DNA of 64,000 nucleotides from Pseudomonas anuradhapurensis (GCF_014269225.2 NZ_CP077097.1:2615001-2679000), one strand, 5' to 3'; shown: positions 10,398 through 19,240, numbered from the stretch's first letter. Numbers and translations are program-made. The notes: generated by a model not told the origin, from the letters alone.

Positions 10398-11264
10398 GTG
10401 GACCTGGTGCAACTGGAAATCTTCAAGGCGGTCGCCGAGCAGGGCAGTATCAGCGCCGCCGCGCAGCACATCCATCGGGTACCGTCGAACCTGACTACAC
10501 GCATCAAGCAGCTGGAGGAAGACCTTGGCGTGGAACTGTTCATTCGGGAAAAGAGCCGCCTGCGCCTGTCACCGGCAGGCTGGAACTTTCTCGAATACAC
10601 CCGGCGTATCCTCGACCTGGTTCACGAGGCGCGCCTGACGGTGGCCGGCGAGGATCCGCAAGGCACCTTCGCCCTGGGCTCGCTGGAAAGCACGGCGGCA
10701 GTGCGCATCCCGGCCTTGCTGGCGGCGTACAACCAGCGCTACCCCAAGGTCGACCTGGACCTGTCCACCGGGCCATCCGGGACCATGCTCGAGGGCGTGC
10801 TGTCCGGGCGCCTGGTGGCGGCGTTCGTCGACGGGCCGGTACTGCACCCGACGCTGGAGGGTATGCCGGTATTCGAGGAAGAAATGATGGTCATTGCGCC
10901 ACTCAACCATGCCCCGGTGCACCGCGCCCAGGACGTCAACGGCGAAAACATCTACGCTTTCCGCGCCAACTGTTCGTACCGCCACCACTTCGAGAACTGG
11001 TTCGTGCAGGACCAGGCGGTACCGGGCAAGATCCACGAAATGGAGTCGTACCACGGCATGCTGGCCTGTGTCAGCGCCGGCGCCGGGCTGGCCATGATGC
11101 CGCGCAGCATGCTCGACAACATGCCTGGTTGCAGCACCGTCAGCGCCTGGCCAATGTCGGAGGATTTCCGCTACCTGAAAACCTGGCTGGTTTGGCGACG
11201 GGGCACGGTGTCACGCAGCTTGAGCATGTTCGTGAAATTACTCGAAGAAGGCCGCGCAAGCTGA
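10398..11264 (+). CDS. LysR-family transcriptional regulator (PtrR/YneJ-like position)
   Basis: Regulator of 288 residues starting at a GTG with GGAGA about 8 bp upstream. The N-terminal winged helix covers residues 1-60 ([20 protein letters not shown], then [20 protein letters not shown] and [11 protein letters not shown]). The effector domain follows from about residue 90. It is divergent from the succinate-semialdehyde dehydrogenase gene across about 107 bp, the classic arrangement for a LysR protein and its target. In E. coli the LysR protein PtrR (YneJ) controls sad in the same way; identity of function here is inferred from position. Confidence 0.88.
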   Translation: MDLVQLEIFKAVAEQGSISAAAQHIHRVPSNLTTRIKQLEEDLGVELFIREKSRLRLSPAGWNFLEYTRRILDLVHEARLTVAGEDPQGTFALGSLESTAAVRIPALLAAYNQRYPKVDLDLSTGPSGTMLEGVLSGRLVAAFVDGPVLHPTLEGMPVFEEEMMVIAPLNHAPVHRAQDVNGENIYAFRANCSYRHHFENWFVQDQAVPGKIHEMESYHGMLACVSAGAGLAMMPRSMLDNMPGCSTVSAWPMSEDFRYLKTWLVWRRGTVSRSLSMFVKLLEEGRAS

Positions 11265-11390
11265 TGTTTCTGCTCAAAAAACTTGTTTGTTAAAGCGAAT
11301 TTCATCCAGGCGACCACGCGTCTGTACGAACACTGTTTCGCCAGAACGATCAGATAATAGGTAAGCCATCCTCGAACGGAGGGTCGTACC

Positions 11391-11834
11391 ATGCGTAATC
11401 ATCACTATGCCCTCGGTGCCGCACTGCTGGTCGCCCTGGCGCTGCCCTGGACCCTGGCGGCTGCCGCCGACCTGAATGCCCGGATCGACATGCAGGCTGT
11501 GCAGCTGCAGCCCCAGGAGCAGAACGGCGTGCGCTACCTGCAAGGGGGCATCGGCCAGGACGAGGCCAATGCCCTGCGCAAGACCCCGGGCTATGACCTC
11601 CACGTCGAACTCTCGACCGGCCCGGAAGGCAAGTTCCAAAGCGGTGCCAGCGTGGATATCCAGAATGCCCAAGGTCAGCCCGTGCTCAGCATCTCGGATG
11701 CCGGGCCGCTGCTGTACGTGCAGTTGCCGCCGGGCAAGTACAAAGTCACTGGCAATGCTCAGGGCGAAACGGTGCAACAAATGGTCACCGTCAACGGCAA
11801 GTCGCCTGCGACCGTGAATCTGAACTGGCATTGA
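11391..11834 (+). CDS. Exported hypothetical protein with carboxypeptidase-regulatory-like fold
   Basis: Protein of 147 residues with a strong signal peptide (ALGAALLVALALPWTLAAAA, cut near residue 26) and GGAGGGTC upstream of the ATG. The mature part looks like a small beta-sandwich: ASVDIQNAQGQPVLSISDAG, then LLYVQLPPGKYKVTGNAQGE and VTVNGKSPATVNL. That pattern is shared by carboxypeptidase-regulatory-like and PEGA-type domains that bind other surface proteins. No enzyme motif is seen. It stands alone between the LysR regulator and a dioxygenase. Function unknown. Confidence 0.75.
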   Translation: MRNHHYALGAALLVALALPWTLAAAADLNARIDMQAVQLQPQEQNGVRYLQGGIGQDEANALRKTPGYDLHVELSTGPEGKFQSGASVDIQNAQGQPVLSISDAGPLLYVQLPPGKYKVTGNAQGETVQQMVTVNGKSPATVNLNWH

Positions 11835-11888
11835 TGGAAAATACGGCAGGAGTACAGTTGTACTCCTGCCTGCACAAGGCGTGTCATC

Positions 11889-12635
11889 ATGAGCCTGGAC
11901 CTGCAGTTGCAAAGCTTGGACGAGCAGGGCTACGTGCTGCTCCCCGCTGTGCTCGAGCCCTTGCGCATCGCCTTGTTGCGCTGCGCCATCGACGACCTGC
12001 AACCCATCCACTGGGACTATCAGGGGCTGCTGGAACATTACAAGTGCGTGTTCAACCGCAACCCGCTGTGGCTACCCTTTCTCGACCTGCCTGCGCTGAT
12101 TGCCCTGGCCGAAGCGGCGCTGGGCGCCGACTGCCATGTAATCGGCCAGACCGCCTGGCGTAGCCACCCCGGCTACCCCGGCATGGCCCTGCATCTGGAC
12201 CACCTGCCCATGCAGCTGCCCGACTGGCTCAGCGAACGCGGCGACTTCGTCCAACCTGCGCAGATCCTGACGGCGCAGTTGTACCTCAGCGACATTGACC
12301 AGGACATCGGGCCGACCTGGATCGTGCCCGCTAGCCATCGTGCTGGGCGGCCTCCGCAGCCTGGTGAGGACCAGTGGCAGGGCCGCCAGGCAGTACCGCT
12401 GCTGTGCCAGGCAGGCGATGCGCTGGTATTTCGCAGCGATGTCTGGCACCGCGGCGGGGCCAACAACAGCCAGACACGTGTGCGTGACATGCTGCAAGTG
12501 CACTATGGCCGGCGCATGGTGGCGCAGAAGTTTTCTCCTTATCTGGACTGGCGCTTCAACCCGCAGGTGCTGGAGGCGGCCACGCCCCGACAACGGCGTT
12601 TGCTCGGCGAGCATGACGAAGCGGAATATGACTGA
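11889..12635 (+). CDS. Phytanoyl-CoA dioxygenase (PhyH) family Fe(II)/2-oxoglutarate oxygenase
   Basis: Predicted non-haem iron oxygenase of 248 residues. The iron triad is visible: HLDHLP gives the HxD pair, and the distal histidine is in SDVWHRGGANNS. The arginine in NNSQTRVRDM can bind 2-oxoglutarate. LSDIDQDIGPTWIVPASHR matches the strand before the distal histidine in PhyH proteins. PhyH-like enzymes hydroxylate very varied small molecules, so the substrate cannot be named. The next gene (pagL) is on the same strand, but 192 bp with two strong hairpins lie between. Confidence 0.8.
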   Translation: MSLDLQLQSLDEQGYVLLPAVLEPLRIALLRCAIDDLQPIHWDYQGLLEHYKCVFNRNPLWLPFLDLPALIALAEAALGADCHVIGQTAWRSHPGYPGMALHLDHLPMQLPDWLSERGDFVQPAQILTAQLYLSDIDQDIGPTWIVPASHRAGRPPQPGEDQWQGRQAVPLLCQAGDALVFRSDVWHRGGANNSQTRVRDMLQVHYGRRMVAQKFSPYLDWRFNPQVLEAATPRQRRLLGEHDEAEYD

Positions 12636-12701
12636 GTAGCGGTAACCGGAAGGTCGATGCAAGTCGAAGGGATTAGCCAATAGTGGCAATTCACTTCCAA
12701 C

Positions 12702-12730
12702 TTTCTGATTATCTGGACAATAATCAGAAA
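12702..12730. promoter_or_regulatory. Perfect 11-bp inverted repeat upstream of pagL
   Basis: Arms TTTCTGATTAT (12702-12712) and ATAATCAGAAA (12720-12730) are perfectly complementary, with a 7-nt loop. It is A/T-rich in a G/C-rich genome and lies about 100 bp before the pagL start. It could be an operator or the terminator of the upstream oxygenase gene. Confidence 0.5.
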
Positions 12731-12741
12731 AGTATTACTTG

Positions 12742-12770
12742 GTGTGACCGGGCTGGATGGTCCGGTCACC
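12742..12770. other. GC hairpin between the oxygenase gene and pagL
   Basis: GTGACCGG and CCGGTCAC are perfect 8-bp arms separated by about 10 nt. No T-run follows, so a simple terminator is uncertain; it may be in the pagL leader. Confidence 0.4.
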
Positions 12771-12827
12771 ATAAATCGAGGGGCTCGAGCCCCCGCTTGC
12801 CGTATCGACCATCAGGAGAAGTCATTG

Positions 12828-13349
12828 ATGAAAACCCGTTTCGCAGCTTCGCTGGCTGCCGCAGTGCTGGCCTTTGCCGCGGCCAACATGGCCCAGGCAG
12901 CGCAGGTGTCCGGTGCCGTTGGCGCAACTGGCCAAGGCGACATGACCTACCGTATCGGCCTGTCGTTCGACTGGGACAAGAAATGGCTGGAAAGCAGCTC
13001 CGGCTACCTCAGCGGATACTGGGATGCGGCCTACACCTATTGGGAAGGCGGTGAGGCCAGTGGCGCCCATTCGCTTTCGGTCAGCCCGGTGTTCACCTAT
13101 GAATTCAGCGGTTTCCGTTACACCCCCTACATTGAGGCCGGCATTGGCCTGGCGGCGTTCTCCAAGACCGACGTGGGCGACCAGCGCCTGGGGTCGGCGC
13201 TCAACTTCGAGGACCGCATCGGCTTTGGCCTGAAATTGCCGGGGGAGCAGAAGGTGGGGATCCGCGCGATGCATTATTCCAACGCGGGGCTCAAGCAGCC
13301 TAACGACGGCATCGAATCGTACTCGCTGTTCTACAGCAAAGGCTTCTGA
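12828..13349 (+). CDS. pagL: Lipid A 3-O-deacylase PagL
   Basis: Outer-membrane beta-barrel enzyme that removes the 3-O acyl chain of lipid A. The 173-residue precursor has a signal peptide ending near MAQA/AQVS; the ATG at 12828 has AGGAGA upstream. The active-site motif AMHYSNAGLKQPNDGIE places H149, S151 and E163 exactly where the catalytic His-Ser-Glu triad lies in the Pseudomonas PagL precursor. The protein ends in phenylalanine, as expected for BamA-assembled barrels. It is transcribed alone toward a REP pair. Deacylation normally tunes LPS recognition and membrane charge. Confidence 0.95.
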   Translation: MKTRFAASLAAAVLAFAAANMAQAAQVSGAVGATGQGDMTYRIGLSFDWDKKWLESSSGYLSGYWDAAYTYWEGGEASGAHSLSVSPVFTYEFSGFRYTPYIEAGIGLAAFSKTDVGDQRLGSALNFEDRIGFGLKLPGEQKVGIRAMHYSNAGLKQPNDGIESYSLFYSKGF

Positions 13350-13354
13350 GGCCG

Positions 13355-13397
13355 GGGGCCGCTTTGCGGCCCATCGCGACACAAGGCCGCTCCTACA
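13355..13397. repeat. REP element, class A (left arm)
   Basis: GGGGCCGCTTTGCGGCCC then ATCGCGACACAAGGCCGCTC. The partner at 13411-13453 is only 13 bp away, the tightest pair in the window. Confidence 0.85.
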
Positions 13398-13410
13398 GAC
13401 GCGTTCATTC

Positions 13411-13453
13411 TGTAGGAGCGGCCTTGTGTCGCGATGGGCTGCAAGGCAGCCCC
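13411..13453. repeat. REP element, class A (right arm)
   Basis: TGTAGGAGCGGCCTTGTGTC then GCGATGGGCTGCAAGGCAGC. It lies between convergent pagL and the TonB receptor gene. Confidence 0.85.
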
Positions 13454-13459
13454 GGCGAT

Positions 13460-15595
13460 TCAGAAGGTATAGGAAACGCCAGCCTGAACCGTCCGTGGCG
13501 CGCCTGGGTAGACGTAGCTGTTGAACGCTCCCTCGTCATAACCTTTGTTGAACAGGTTCTTCACGTCCAGGTTCAGCCGCACATGTTCGTTGACCTGATA
13601 GAAGCTCAACAGGTCCACCACGCTGTAGCTTTCCATGGTGTAGGTACTGGCCGCCGTCTGCCCGGCCCGGTCATCCACGTACTTCACGCCAACGCCCAAC
13701 CCCAGCCCCTTGGCCAGGCCATCCTGGAACTCGTAGGTGTTCAGCAGGCTGAAGCTGTTGCGCGGGATGTTGGCCAGGTGGGTGCCCTTGGGCAGGCTCG
13801 TGTCCTTGGTCACTTCGGCGTCCACGTAGGCATAGCCACCGATCACGCGCCATTCGGGGGTGAGGTTGCCGGCGACATTGATATCCAGGCCACGGCTACG
13901 AACTTCGCCGGCCGCGATCTTGTAGGTACCGGTGGCGTCGTTCGGGTCGTTGGCCAGTACGTTTTCCTTGACGATGTGGTAGATCGCCGCGTCGACGCTC
14001 AGCTGACGATCGAGTGCTTCCCATTTCACACCCAGCTCGTAGGACTTGCCTTTCTCTGGGTCGAAGCCACTGCTACCGTTGCCGGCGGGCGTGCCAGTGT
14101 TGGGCTTGAACGAGCGCGCGGTATTGGCATAGACCGCCACAGTGTCGGTCAGGTCGTAGATCAGGCCGAAGCGTGGCGTGACGCCGTTCTCACCCTTCTG
14201 GAAGTCGCGGTTGGCGGCACGGCGGTCGTCGTAGTCGTGCTCGAAGCGCTCGAAGCGCACACCGGCCAACGCCTTCAGACGTTCGGTCAGCGCCACCTGG
14301 TCCTGGATGAAGAAAGCCCAGGTCTGCAGCTTTTCATTGTCCCAGGTCGTTGGCGTCGCATTCAGCGCCGGCCGCGGTTGGCCCAGAACCGGGTCGTAGA
14401 TGTCGATCGGGTAGGGCGCGGAGGAACGACGGATAATCGAACTGTAGTGGTAGTTTTCGTACTCGATGCCGGTCAGCAGGGTATGGCTGAGCGTACCGGT
14501 ATCGAAATGCCCGGTCAGGTTCAACTGCCAGTCGCGGTCGGTCCACTCCAGCTTGCGGTAGTTGAAGTTGCGATCAAGCGTACGGCCATCTGCCTGTAAT
14601 TTCGTGCCCTCGACAGCATTACCCTTGAGCGAGCCATCGAGGTACTGGAAGCCACCACCCAGCGTCCAGTCTTCGTTGAGCAGGTGCTCGAAGCGCAGTT
14701 GGGTCATGTTGTTGTCGTTGTGCAGCAGGTTGTCGCTGCCTTTTTCCCAGATGTAGGTGTCCCGCGACGCGCTGCCAGTTTGGGTGGGATAGCGGGTCAG
14801 GCCCCTGTCGAGGGGGTGGTTGTTGCGCATGAAGTCGCCCTCGAAGACGACCTTGGTGCTGTCATTGACCTGCCAGCTGACGACCGGCGCCACGTCATAG
14901 CGCTCACTTTCCACATCGTCACGGAAGCTGTCGCCGCCTTCGCCCAGCAGGTTGAGGCGGTAGGCCAGCGAGCCGTCCTGGTTCAGCGGCCCGCTAGCGT
15001 CCAGGGTGGCGCGGTGCATGCCCTGGTCATCGAACTGGCTGCCCAGGGTGACCTTCGACTCGGGCAAAGGCTGCTTGCTGACCACGTTGAAGGTACCACC
15101 GGGGTCACCTCGGCCATACAGGCTGCTGGCCGGGCCACGGATCACCTCCAGGCGTTCGACCGTGTTGGCGTCCGGGGCGTTGGGGTAGCCACGGTTGATC
15201 GGGAAGCCGTTGCGGTAGAACTCACCGGTGGTGAAGCCGCGCACGGTGAAGGTGGTCAGGCCCTGGCCGCCGAAGTTGTTGGCGCGCCCGACACCACCGG
15301 CATAGTCCAGGCCGTCCTGCAGGCGGGTGGCGCCAGTGTCTTGCAGCACGTCCTTGGGCACCACGCTGACCGATTGCGGGGTTTCATGCAGCGCGGTGTC
15401 GGTGCGGGTGGCGCTGGCCGAACGGCTGGCCTTGTAGCCGTCGACGGGGCCATCGGCACGCTCGCTGTCGGCATTGCCGGTAATGCTCAGGGCCTGCAGT
15501 TCGATCTGGGCGGGGGCGCCGAGCGGCTCGGGCTCGGCAAAGGCCAACGGGGAGACGGCATGAAGCACACAAAGCGAAACGAACGTACGGCGCAT
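13460..15595 (-). CDS. TonB-dependent siderophore receptor
   Basis: Outer-membrane ferric-siderophore receptor of 711 residues. The start MRRTFVSLCVLHAVSPLAFA gives a proper signal peptide; an ATG 54 bp upstream would mask it. The plug domain begins with ETPQSVSVVPKDVLQDTG, then NNFGGQG and RGPASSLYGRGDPGGTFNVVSK. The barrel ends in AGVSYTF with a terminal phenylalanine. There is no N-terminal STN signalling domain and no sigma/anti-sigma pair nearby, so it is a plain transporter. A Fur-like box lies about 55 bp upstream of the start, suggesting iron repression. The siderophore is unknown. Confidence 0.92.
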   Translation of the reverse strand: MRRTFVSLCVLHAVSPLAFAEPEPLGAPAQIELQALSITGNADSERADGPVDGYKASRSASATRTDTALHETPQSVSVVPKDVLQDTGATRLQDGLDYAGGVGRANNFGGQGLTTFTVRGFTTGEFYRNGFPINRGYPNAPDANTVERLEVIRGPASSLYGRGDPGGTFNVVSKQPLPESKVTLGSQFDDQGMHRATLDASGPLNQDGSLAYRLNLLGEGGDSFRDDVESERYDVAPVVSWQVNDSTKVVFEGDFMRNNHPLDRGLTRYPTQTGSASRDTYIWEKGSDNLLHNDNNMTQLRFEHLLNEDWTLGGGFQYLDGSLKGNAVEGTKLQADGRTLDRNFNYRKLEWTDRDWQLNLTGHFDTGTLSHTLLTGIEYENYHYSSIIRRSSAPYPIDIYDPVLGQPRPALNATPTTWDNEKLQTWAFFIQDQVALTERLKALAGVRFERFEHDYDDRRAANRDFQKGENGVTPRFGLIYDLTDTVAVYANTARSFKPNTGTPAGNGSSGFDPEKGKSYELGVKWEALDRQLSVDAAIYHIVKENVLANDPNDATGTYKIAAGEVRSRGLDINVAGNLTPEWRVIGGYAYVDAEVTKDTSLPKGTHLANIPRNSFSLLNTYEFQDGLAKGLGLGVGVKYVDDRAGQTAASTYTMESYSVVDLLSFYQVNEHVRLNLDVKNLFNKGYDEGAFNSYVYPGAPRTVQAGVSYTF

Positions 15596-15650
15596 CGACG
15601 GGACGATCCTGGAGTAGGGCGCTGAAGGAAAGGGGCGAAAGCGGCGCAAA

Positions 15651-15669
15651 ACTACTACGAATCATTATC
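15651..15669 (-). promoter_or_regulatory. Candidate Fur box for the TonB receptor
   Basis: On the plus strand AATCATTATC is a perfect half of the 19-bp Fur consensus; the other half matches only in part (about 13 of 19 overall by eye). It lies 56-74 bp upstream of the receptor start, where a promoter would be. Confidence 0.55.
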
Positions 15670-15733
15670 AGATGCATTATTTTTATGTGGCACTGCTGTG
15701 CCAGATACCGGGCAGGCCAATCGGTGCTGACAT

Positions 15734-15815
15734 CTTCGCGGGCACGCCCGCTCCCACAAGTGCGTCTCGGGTTCTGGCAATTTCGATGAGCTGTGGGAGC
15801 GGGCGTGTCCGCGAA
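15734..15815. repeat. REP pair, class B
   Basis: TTCGCGGGCACGCCCGCTCC at 15735-15754 and its inverted relative TGTGGGAGCGGGCGTGTCCG at 15792-15811. They lie between the TonB receptor promoter and the 3' end of the stress-protein gene. Confidence 0.75.
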
Positions 15816-15839
15816 TAGCCCGGATCAGCTAACCAGCAC

Positions 15840-16730
15840 TCAGCGGACCGCCTTGATTGCCAATACATTGCACAGCGGGTGCTCCAGTACATGCGCCGTG
15901 GTCCCGCCCAGGAAGGTCTGCAGGGCGTCATGCCGGTGGCTGCCCATCACGATCACGTCGGCCCGGCTATGACCGACGAACTGGGCAATGGCCTTGATTG
16001 CAGGGCCTTCCAGGAAGTGCCGACGCTCCAACGGAATCTGATGGTGGTCGCCCAGGCGGTTGAACGCCGCTCGCTGCGCAGCCCGCAGGTTGCCATCGAA
16101 GCCGGGCATGGTGACCGTTCCGGCACCGAAGTCGGCAATGTGGGTCTTCGCTGCGTCGCATACATGCAGCAGGTGCAGCTCGGCGTTGCACTGCAGGGCC
16201 AGGGCATGGGCGCAGTGGATCACCTGTTCGTCCAGATGCTCGCCAGCGCCATGGCTGTTCAGGTCCACAGCGGCAGCGATCTGCCGGGGCAGGGGCAGCC
16301 GGATATCGCTGACCAGGTGCACGGCGATCGGGCTGTCCTTGAGCAGCTGCCAGTCCAGTGGCGTCACCAGCAGGCGCTTGAGCACCGGTTCGTGCTGCAC
16401 GTCCTTGATCAGCAGGTCGCACCCCAGGCGTTCGACCCGTTCCAGCACACTGCCCAGCGGGTCACGGGTCAGCAGCAGCTCGGTGGACACGTCCAGGCCG
16501 GCGTTGACCAGTTGTTCGGCTTCGTCCGCCAGCCATTGGCGGTTGTCGCTGAGCAGCCGTTCGCGTTCGCGGCTATCGCTCATCAAGCCGAAGGTGTCGA
16601 CATCGTCGACGAACACATTGATATCCAGCAAGGCACCGTTGGATTCCGCCAACGCCGCCGCGCGTTGCAGCGCCGGCGTGTGACGCATCTGCGGGCCGAG
16701 CATGACGAACAGACGCTTGAACTGGCTCAT
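15840..16730 (-). CDS. Tandem-domain universal stress protein (UspE-like)
   Basis: Cytoplasmic protein of 296 residues with two Usp folds (about 1-140 and 150-296). The second domain keeps ADVIVMGSHRHDALQ and FLGGTTAHVLEHPLCNVLAI, the ATP-binding end motif of Usp proteins; the first has the shortened form LLIKDVQHEPVL seen in UspE. UspE-type proteins help survival in stationary phase, oxidative stress and low oxygen. The gene is monocistronic, with its own gap to the divergent phosphatase gene. The exact role here is unknown. Confidence 0.85.
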   Translation of the reverse strand: MSQFKRLFVMLGPQMRHTPALQRAAALAESNGALLDINVFVDDVDTFGLMSDSRERERLLSDNRQWLADEAEQLVNAGLDVSTELLLTRDPLGSVLERVERLGCDLLIKDVQHEPVLKRLLVTPLDWQLLKDSPIAVHLVSDIRLPLPRQIAAAVDLNSHGAGEHLDEQVIHCAHALALQCNAELHLLHVCDAAKTHIADFGAGTVTMPGFDGNLRAAQRAAFNRLGDHHQIPLERRHFLEGPAIKAIAQFVGHSRADVIVMGSHRHDALQTFLGGTTAHVLEHPLCNVLAIKAVR

Positions 16731-16856
16731 CGCACACCTCCACGTGTGGCAGCCCCCCCGGTGATCTGGTCATGTTCAGTCTAGACCGCTGCCACGTACA
16801 GCGGGGCGATGTGTCAGGTATGATGCGTGCCCCATCTTTGTCACGAGGCCCGTCCC

Positions 16857-17648
16857 ATGTCCCTGAGTGCTGAACAGATCGGCGAGTACCGCGCCTTTGC
16901 CGAGCAGTTGGCCGATGCTGCTGCTGAAGCGATCAAGCCCTACTTTCGCGCCAGCCTGGATGTCGAGGACAAGGGCGGGCGCCTGTACGACCCGGTGACC
17001 GTGGCCGACAAGGCGGCCGAAGACGCCATGCGCGCGCTGATCCAGGCCCGTTACCCCGAGCACGGCATTCTCGGCGAGGAAGCCGGGGTGGCTGTCGGCA
17101 GCAGCCCGCTGACCTGGGTGCTCGACCCGATCGACGGTACCCGCGCCTTTATCACCGGCCTGCCGCTGTGGGGCACGCTGATCGCCCTCAACGACGGCGC
17201 GCAGCCGGTGGTAGGGGTGATGAACCAGCCATTCACTGGTGAACGGTTTGTCGGCACACCGGAAGGCGCCTGGCGCAACGGTACGCCGTTGAAAACCCGC
17301 GCCTGCGGCGACCTGGCTTCGGCCACGCTGATGTGCACCACCCCGGACATGTTCGACACCGCTGAACGCAAGGCGGCGTTCGAGGCGGTTGCCGGCAAGG
17401 CGCGGCTGATGCGCTACGGCGGCGATTGCTATGCCTATTGCATGCTGGCCAGCGGGTTTGTCGACGTGATCGTCGAGGCCAGCCTGCAGCCGTATGACGT
17501 CCAGGCGCTGATGCCGATCATCGAAGGGGCGGGTGGGGTGATCACCGCGTGGGACGGCAGCAGCGCGCAGAATGGTGGCTGCGTAGTGGCTTGCGGTGAC
17601 CCGGCGCTGCATGCACTGGTCGTGGATATGTTGCGCCACCAGCAGTGA
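16857..17648 (+). CDS. Inositol monophosphatase family phosphatase (histidinol-phosphatase-like)
   Basis: Metal-dependent phosphatase of 263 residues. The start MSLSAEQ is chosen because the alternative ATG 30 bp upstream would leave no leader. Metal ligands are in GEEAG (E74) and DPIDGTRAF (D90, D93), with the late aspartate in YDVQALMPIIEGAGG. This late motif and the length resemble HisN-type histidinol-phosphatases more than SuhB. No histidine genes are adjacent, so the substrate (histidinol phosphate, inositol phosphate or another sugar phosphate) remains open. A MITE-like element begins 10 bp after the stop codon. Confidence 0.82.
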   Translation: MSLSAEQIGEYRAFAEQLADAAAEAIKPYFRASLDVEDKGGRLYDPVTVADKAAEDAMRALIQARYPEHGILGEEAGVAVGSSPLTWVLDPIDGTRAFITGLPLWGTLIALNDGAQPVVGVMNQPFTGERFVGTPEGAWRNGTPLKTRACGDLASATLMCTTPDMFDTAERKAAFEAVAGKARLMRYGGDCYAYCMLASGFVDVIVEASLQPYDVQALMPIIEGAGGVITAWDGSSAQNGGCVVACGDPALHALVVDMLRHQQ

Positions 17649-17658
17649 ACAGGCGCTA

Positions 17659-17799
17659 GGCTCTGTAGGAAAAGCCTTGATACACGGTGATGCTGCGTTG
17701 AAAACAGCGTCGGTATGCTCATTTACAACCCGTAAACTCCGCTTCCTCGGTTGTTTTCGCCTTGCCTGACCTTCGTTTCAAGACTTTTCATACAGAACC
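17659..17799. mobile_element. MITE-like element, 141 bp, with TA target duplication
   Basis: Ends are inverted repeats: left GGCTCTGTAGGAAAAGCCTT (17659 on) and right, read in reverse complement, GGTTCTGTATGAAAAGTCTT (17799 back). Over 22 bp, 19 match. TA lies directly outside both ends (17657-17658 and 17800-17801), consistent with the target duplication of IS630/Tc1 or some IS5-group elements. No transposase is encoded. The inside is also partly self-complementary (GAAAAC near 17700, GTTTTC near 17753). Confidence 0.72.
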
Positions 17800-17854
17800 T
17801 AACGCCAAACCCGGCAAGCCACTGTGTTCAAAGGCCTGCCAGGTTTGGCGGCAA

Positions 17855-19240
17855 TCAGATAAAGAGTTTCATGACACAGCGACCACCCTCATTCAGTTGG
17901 GAGATGAAACGGAGTCCGTCCGCCCCCAGGTATGCTGCGCGCAAGGTGTTCAATCGATCTGTTGGAACCAGGTAGCGTCCTTCGGAAGCGAAGTTAGCGT
18001 CCAGTCTGCCATCTTGGGTGACCTTGTGGATGATACCTTGCTGGTAGAAACTGGACTGTTCCATGTGAAGCAAGTTTCCTGCGATATAGATCGACCCTTC
18101 GGGTGCAACGAGGATGGCTTCCGTTGTGAGAGCCCTGATATCAGCACCAGGGTCGATATCGATACTGAGCACACCGTCTCCGTTGAACTGCGTATCCGGT
18201 AAGCCGGTTTGCTTGTTGTACACACGAATCGTCAGGTTGATTGTGCGTCCAGCCTCGCTAGTGAAATAAGTGCCTTGGCTGATAATGATCCTACTTTCGT
18301 CCGCCCCCAATTGAATGCTGCGGTTAGCGAGTTCAATAAAGCCGGCCTGGTTGAAGTCCGTATCCAGCTCGCCGTTGCTCTTGTATCTGGCGACGATGCC
18401 GGGTGCACCTTCTTTGCCTGCCAGAACAAAACCACCGTCCTTGAAGAAGTGACAACCCCACGGCTCGAAGGTATCACCCAGAAAATTCGGAATGAGCCAT
18501 TGGCTTTGAGTGCCATCTGGACCAAGACCGGTTACCGGGACTCCAGTCTCGGCATCGTGCAGCGCGACCCACAGCCTTTGACTGTTCGGCTGGCCATCGA
18601 GCGAAGAGGCGTACAAAGTTTTGATCGTGTTGCCTAGCAATACGCTACGGGTAGCGGGTGCAAATACCTCATCCTTATATCTGTTCTTCAGATTTTTCGG
18701 AATCTTTGCCTCATGGGCAGGCTTTGTTTTCGGCCGTTGTTCGTGCTTGGCGGTGGATGTTGCTGTTGGTATGCGCTGGCTGTCAGGCCGGACGAGCATC
18801 ATCCCTTTCACGCCGAAGCCGTCCAGCGGTGCGAAGTTGTTTCGGTATTGGCCGACAGCCGCTTGCCAGAGCCAATCCTCACCGGTCCATGTTGCACATT
18901 TTGAATGCGCGATATAATTCGAGTCCAGTGCAGGTGTCGCGGGCGTAATGAAATGGAACTCCTGTCCATAGGAGAGCGACGGATCCAACGCAGGATCTTC
19001 AATTGCGACGAAGCCTGGATCAGCCTCCCAGATGCCCTTGGCATCCAGCCTTGCAAAAAAATAGAAATCCTCGCCGTCGATCGGAGCGCCGCCGACCCAG
19101 GTTATACGGTTCGCTGAATCGATTGTTGTTGAGTACACCCCGCCCGAAGATAGGGCGTCTTGGGGGACAGGGAGTCTGGCATAACCGTCAATGCCAAAGT
19201 CAGTATCCAGTTCACCGGGGTTCTTTGCATATTTGCTCAT
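17855..19240 (-). CDS. Delta-60 repeat (beta-propeller-like) protein
   Basis: Protein of 461 residues with no signal peptide or membrane segment. Repeats of the delta-60/DUF5122 type recur: GELDTDFGIDGYARL at the start, GELDTDFNQAGF, GLPDTQFNGDGVLSI and GRLDANFASEGRYLV near the end, each with a following segment such as DSANRITWVGG. Such repeats are thought to form a propeller. Residues 165-190 (TSTAKHEQRPKTKPAHEA) are a charged insert. Third codon positions are visibly more A/T-rich than in flanking genes, and a MITE lies just past its 3' end, so it was probably acquired. Function unknown. Confidence 0.7.
   Translation of the reverse strand: MSKYAKNPGELDTDFGIDGYARLPVPQDALSSGGVYSTTIDSANRITWVGGAPIDGEDFYFFARLDAKGIWEADPGFVAIEDPALDPSLSYGQEFHFITPATPALDSNYIAHSKCATWTGEDWLWQAAVGQYRNNFAPLDGFGVKGMMLVRPDSQRIPTATSTAKHEQRPKTKPAHEAKIPKNLKNRYKDEVFAPATRSVLLGNTIKTLYASSLDGQPNSQRLWVALHDAETGVPVTGLGPDGTQSQWLIPNFLGDTFEPWGCHFFKDGGFVLAGKEGAPGIVARYKSNGELDTDFNQAGFIELANRSIQLGADESRIIISQGTYFTSEAGRTINLTIRVYNKQTGLPDTQFNGDGVLSIDIDPGADIRALTTEAILVAPEGSIYIAGNLLHMEQSSFYQQGIIHKVTQDGRLDANFASEGRYLVPTDRLNTLRAAYLGADGLRFISQLNEGGRCVMKLFI

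Noticed and set aside
12702..12730. PhoP box upstream of pagL
   Set aside because: The palindrome is an inverted repeat; PhoP boxes are direct repeats of a (T/G)GTTTA type, which I do not find here.
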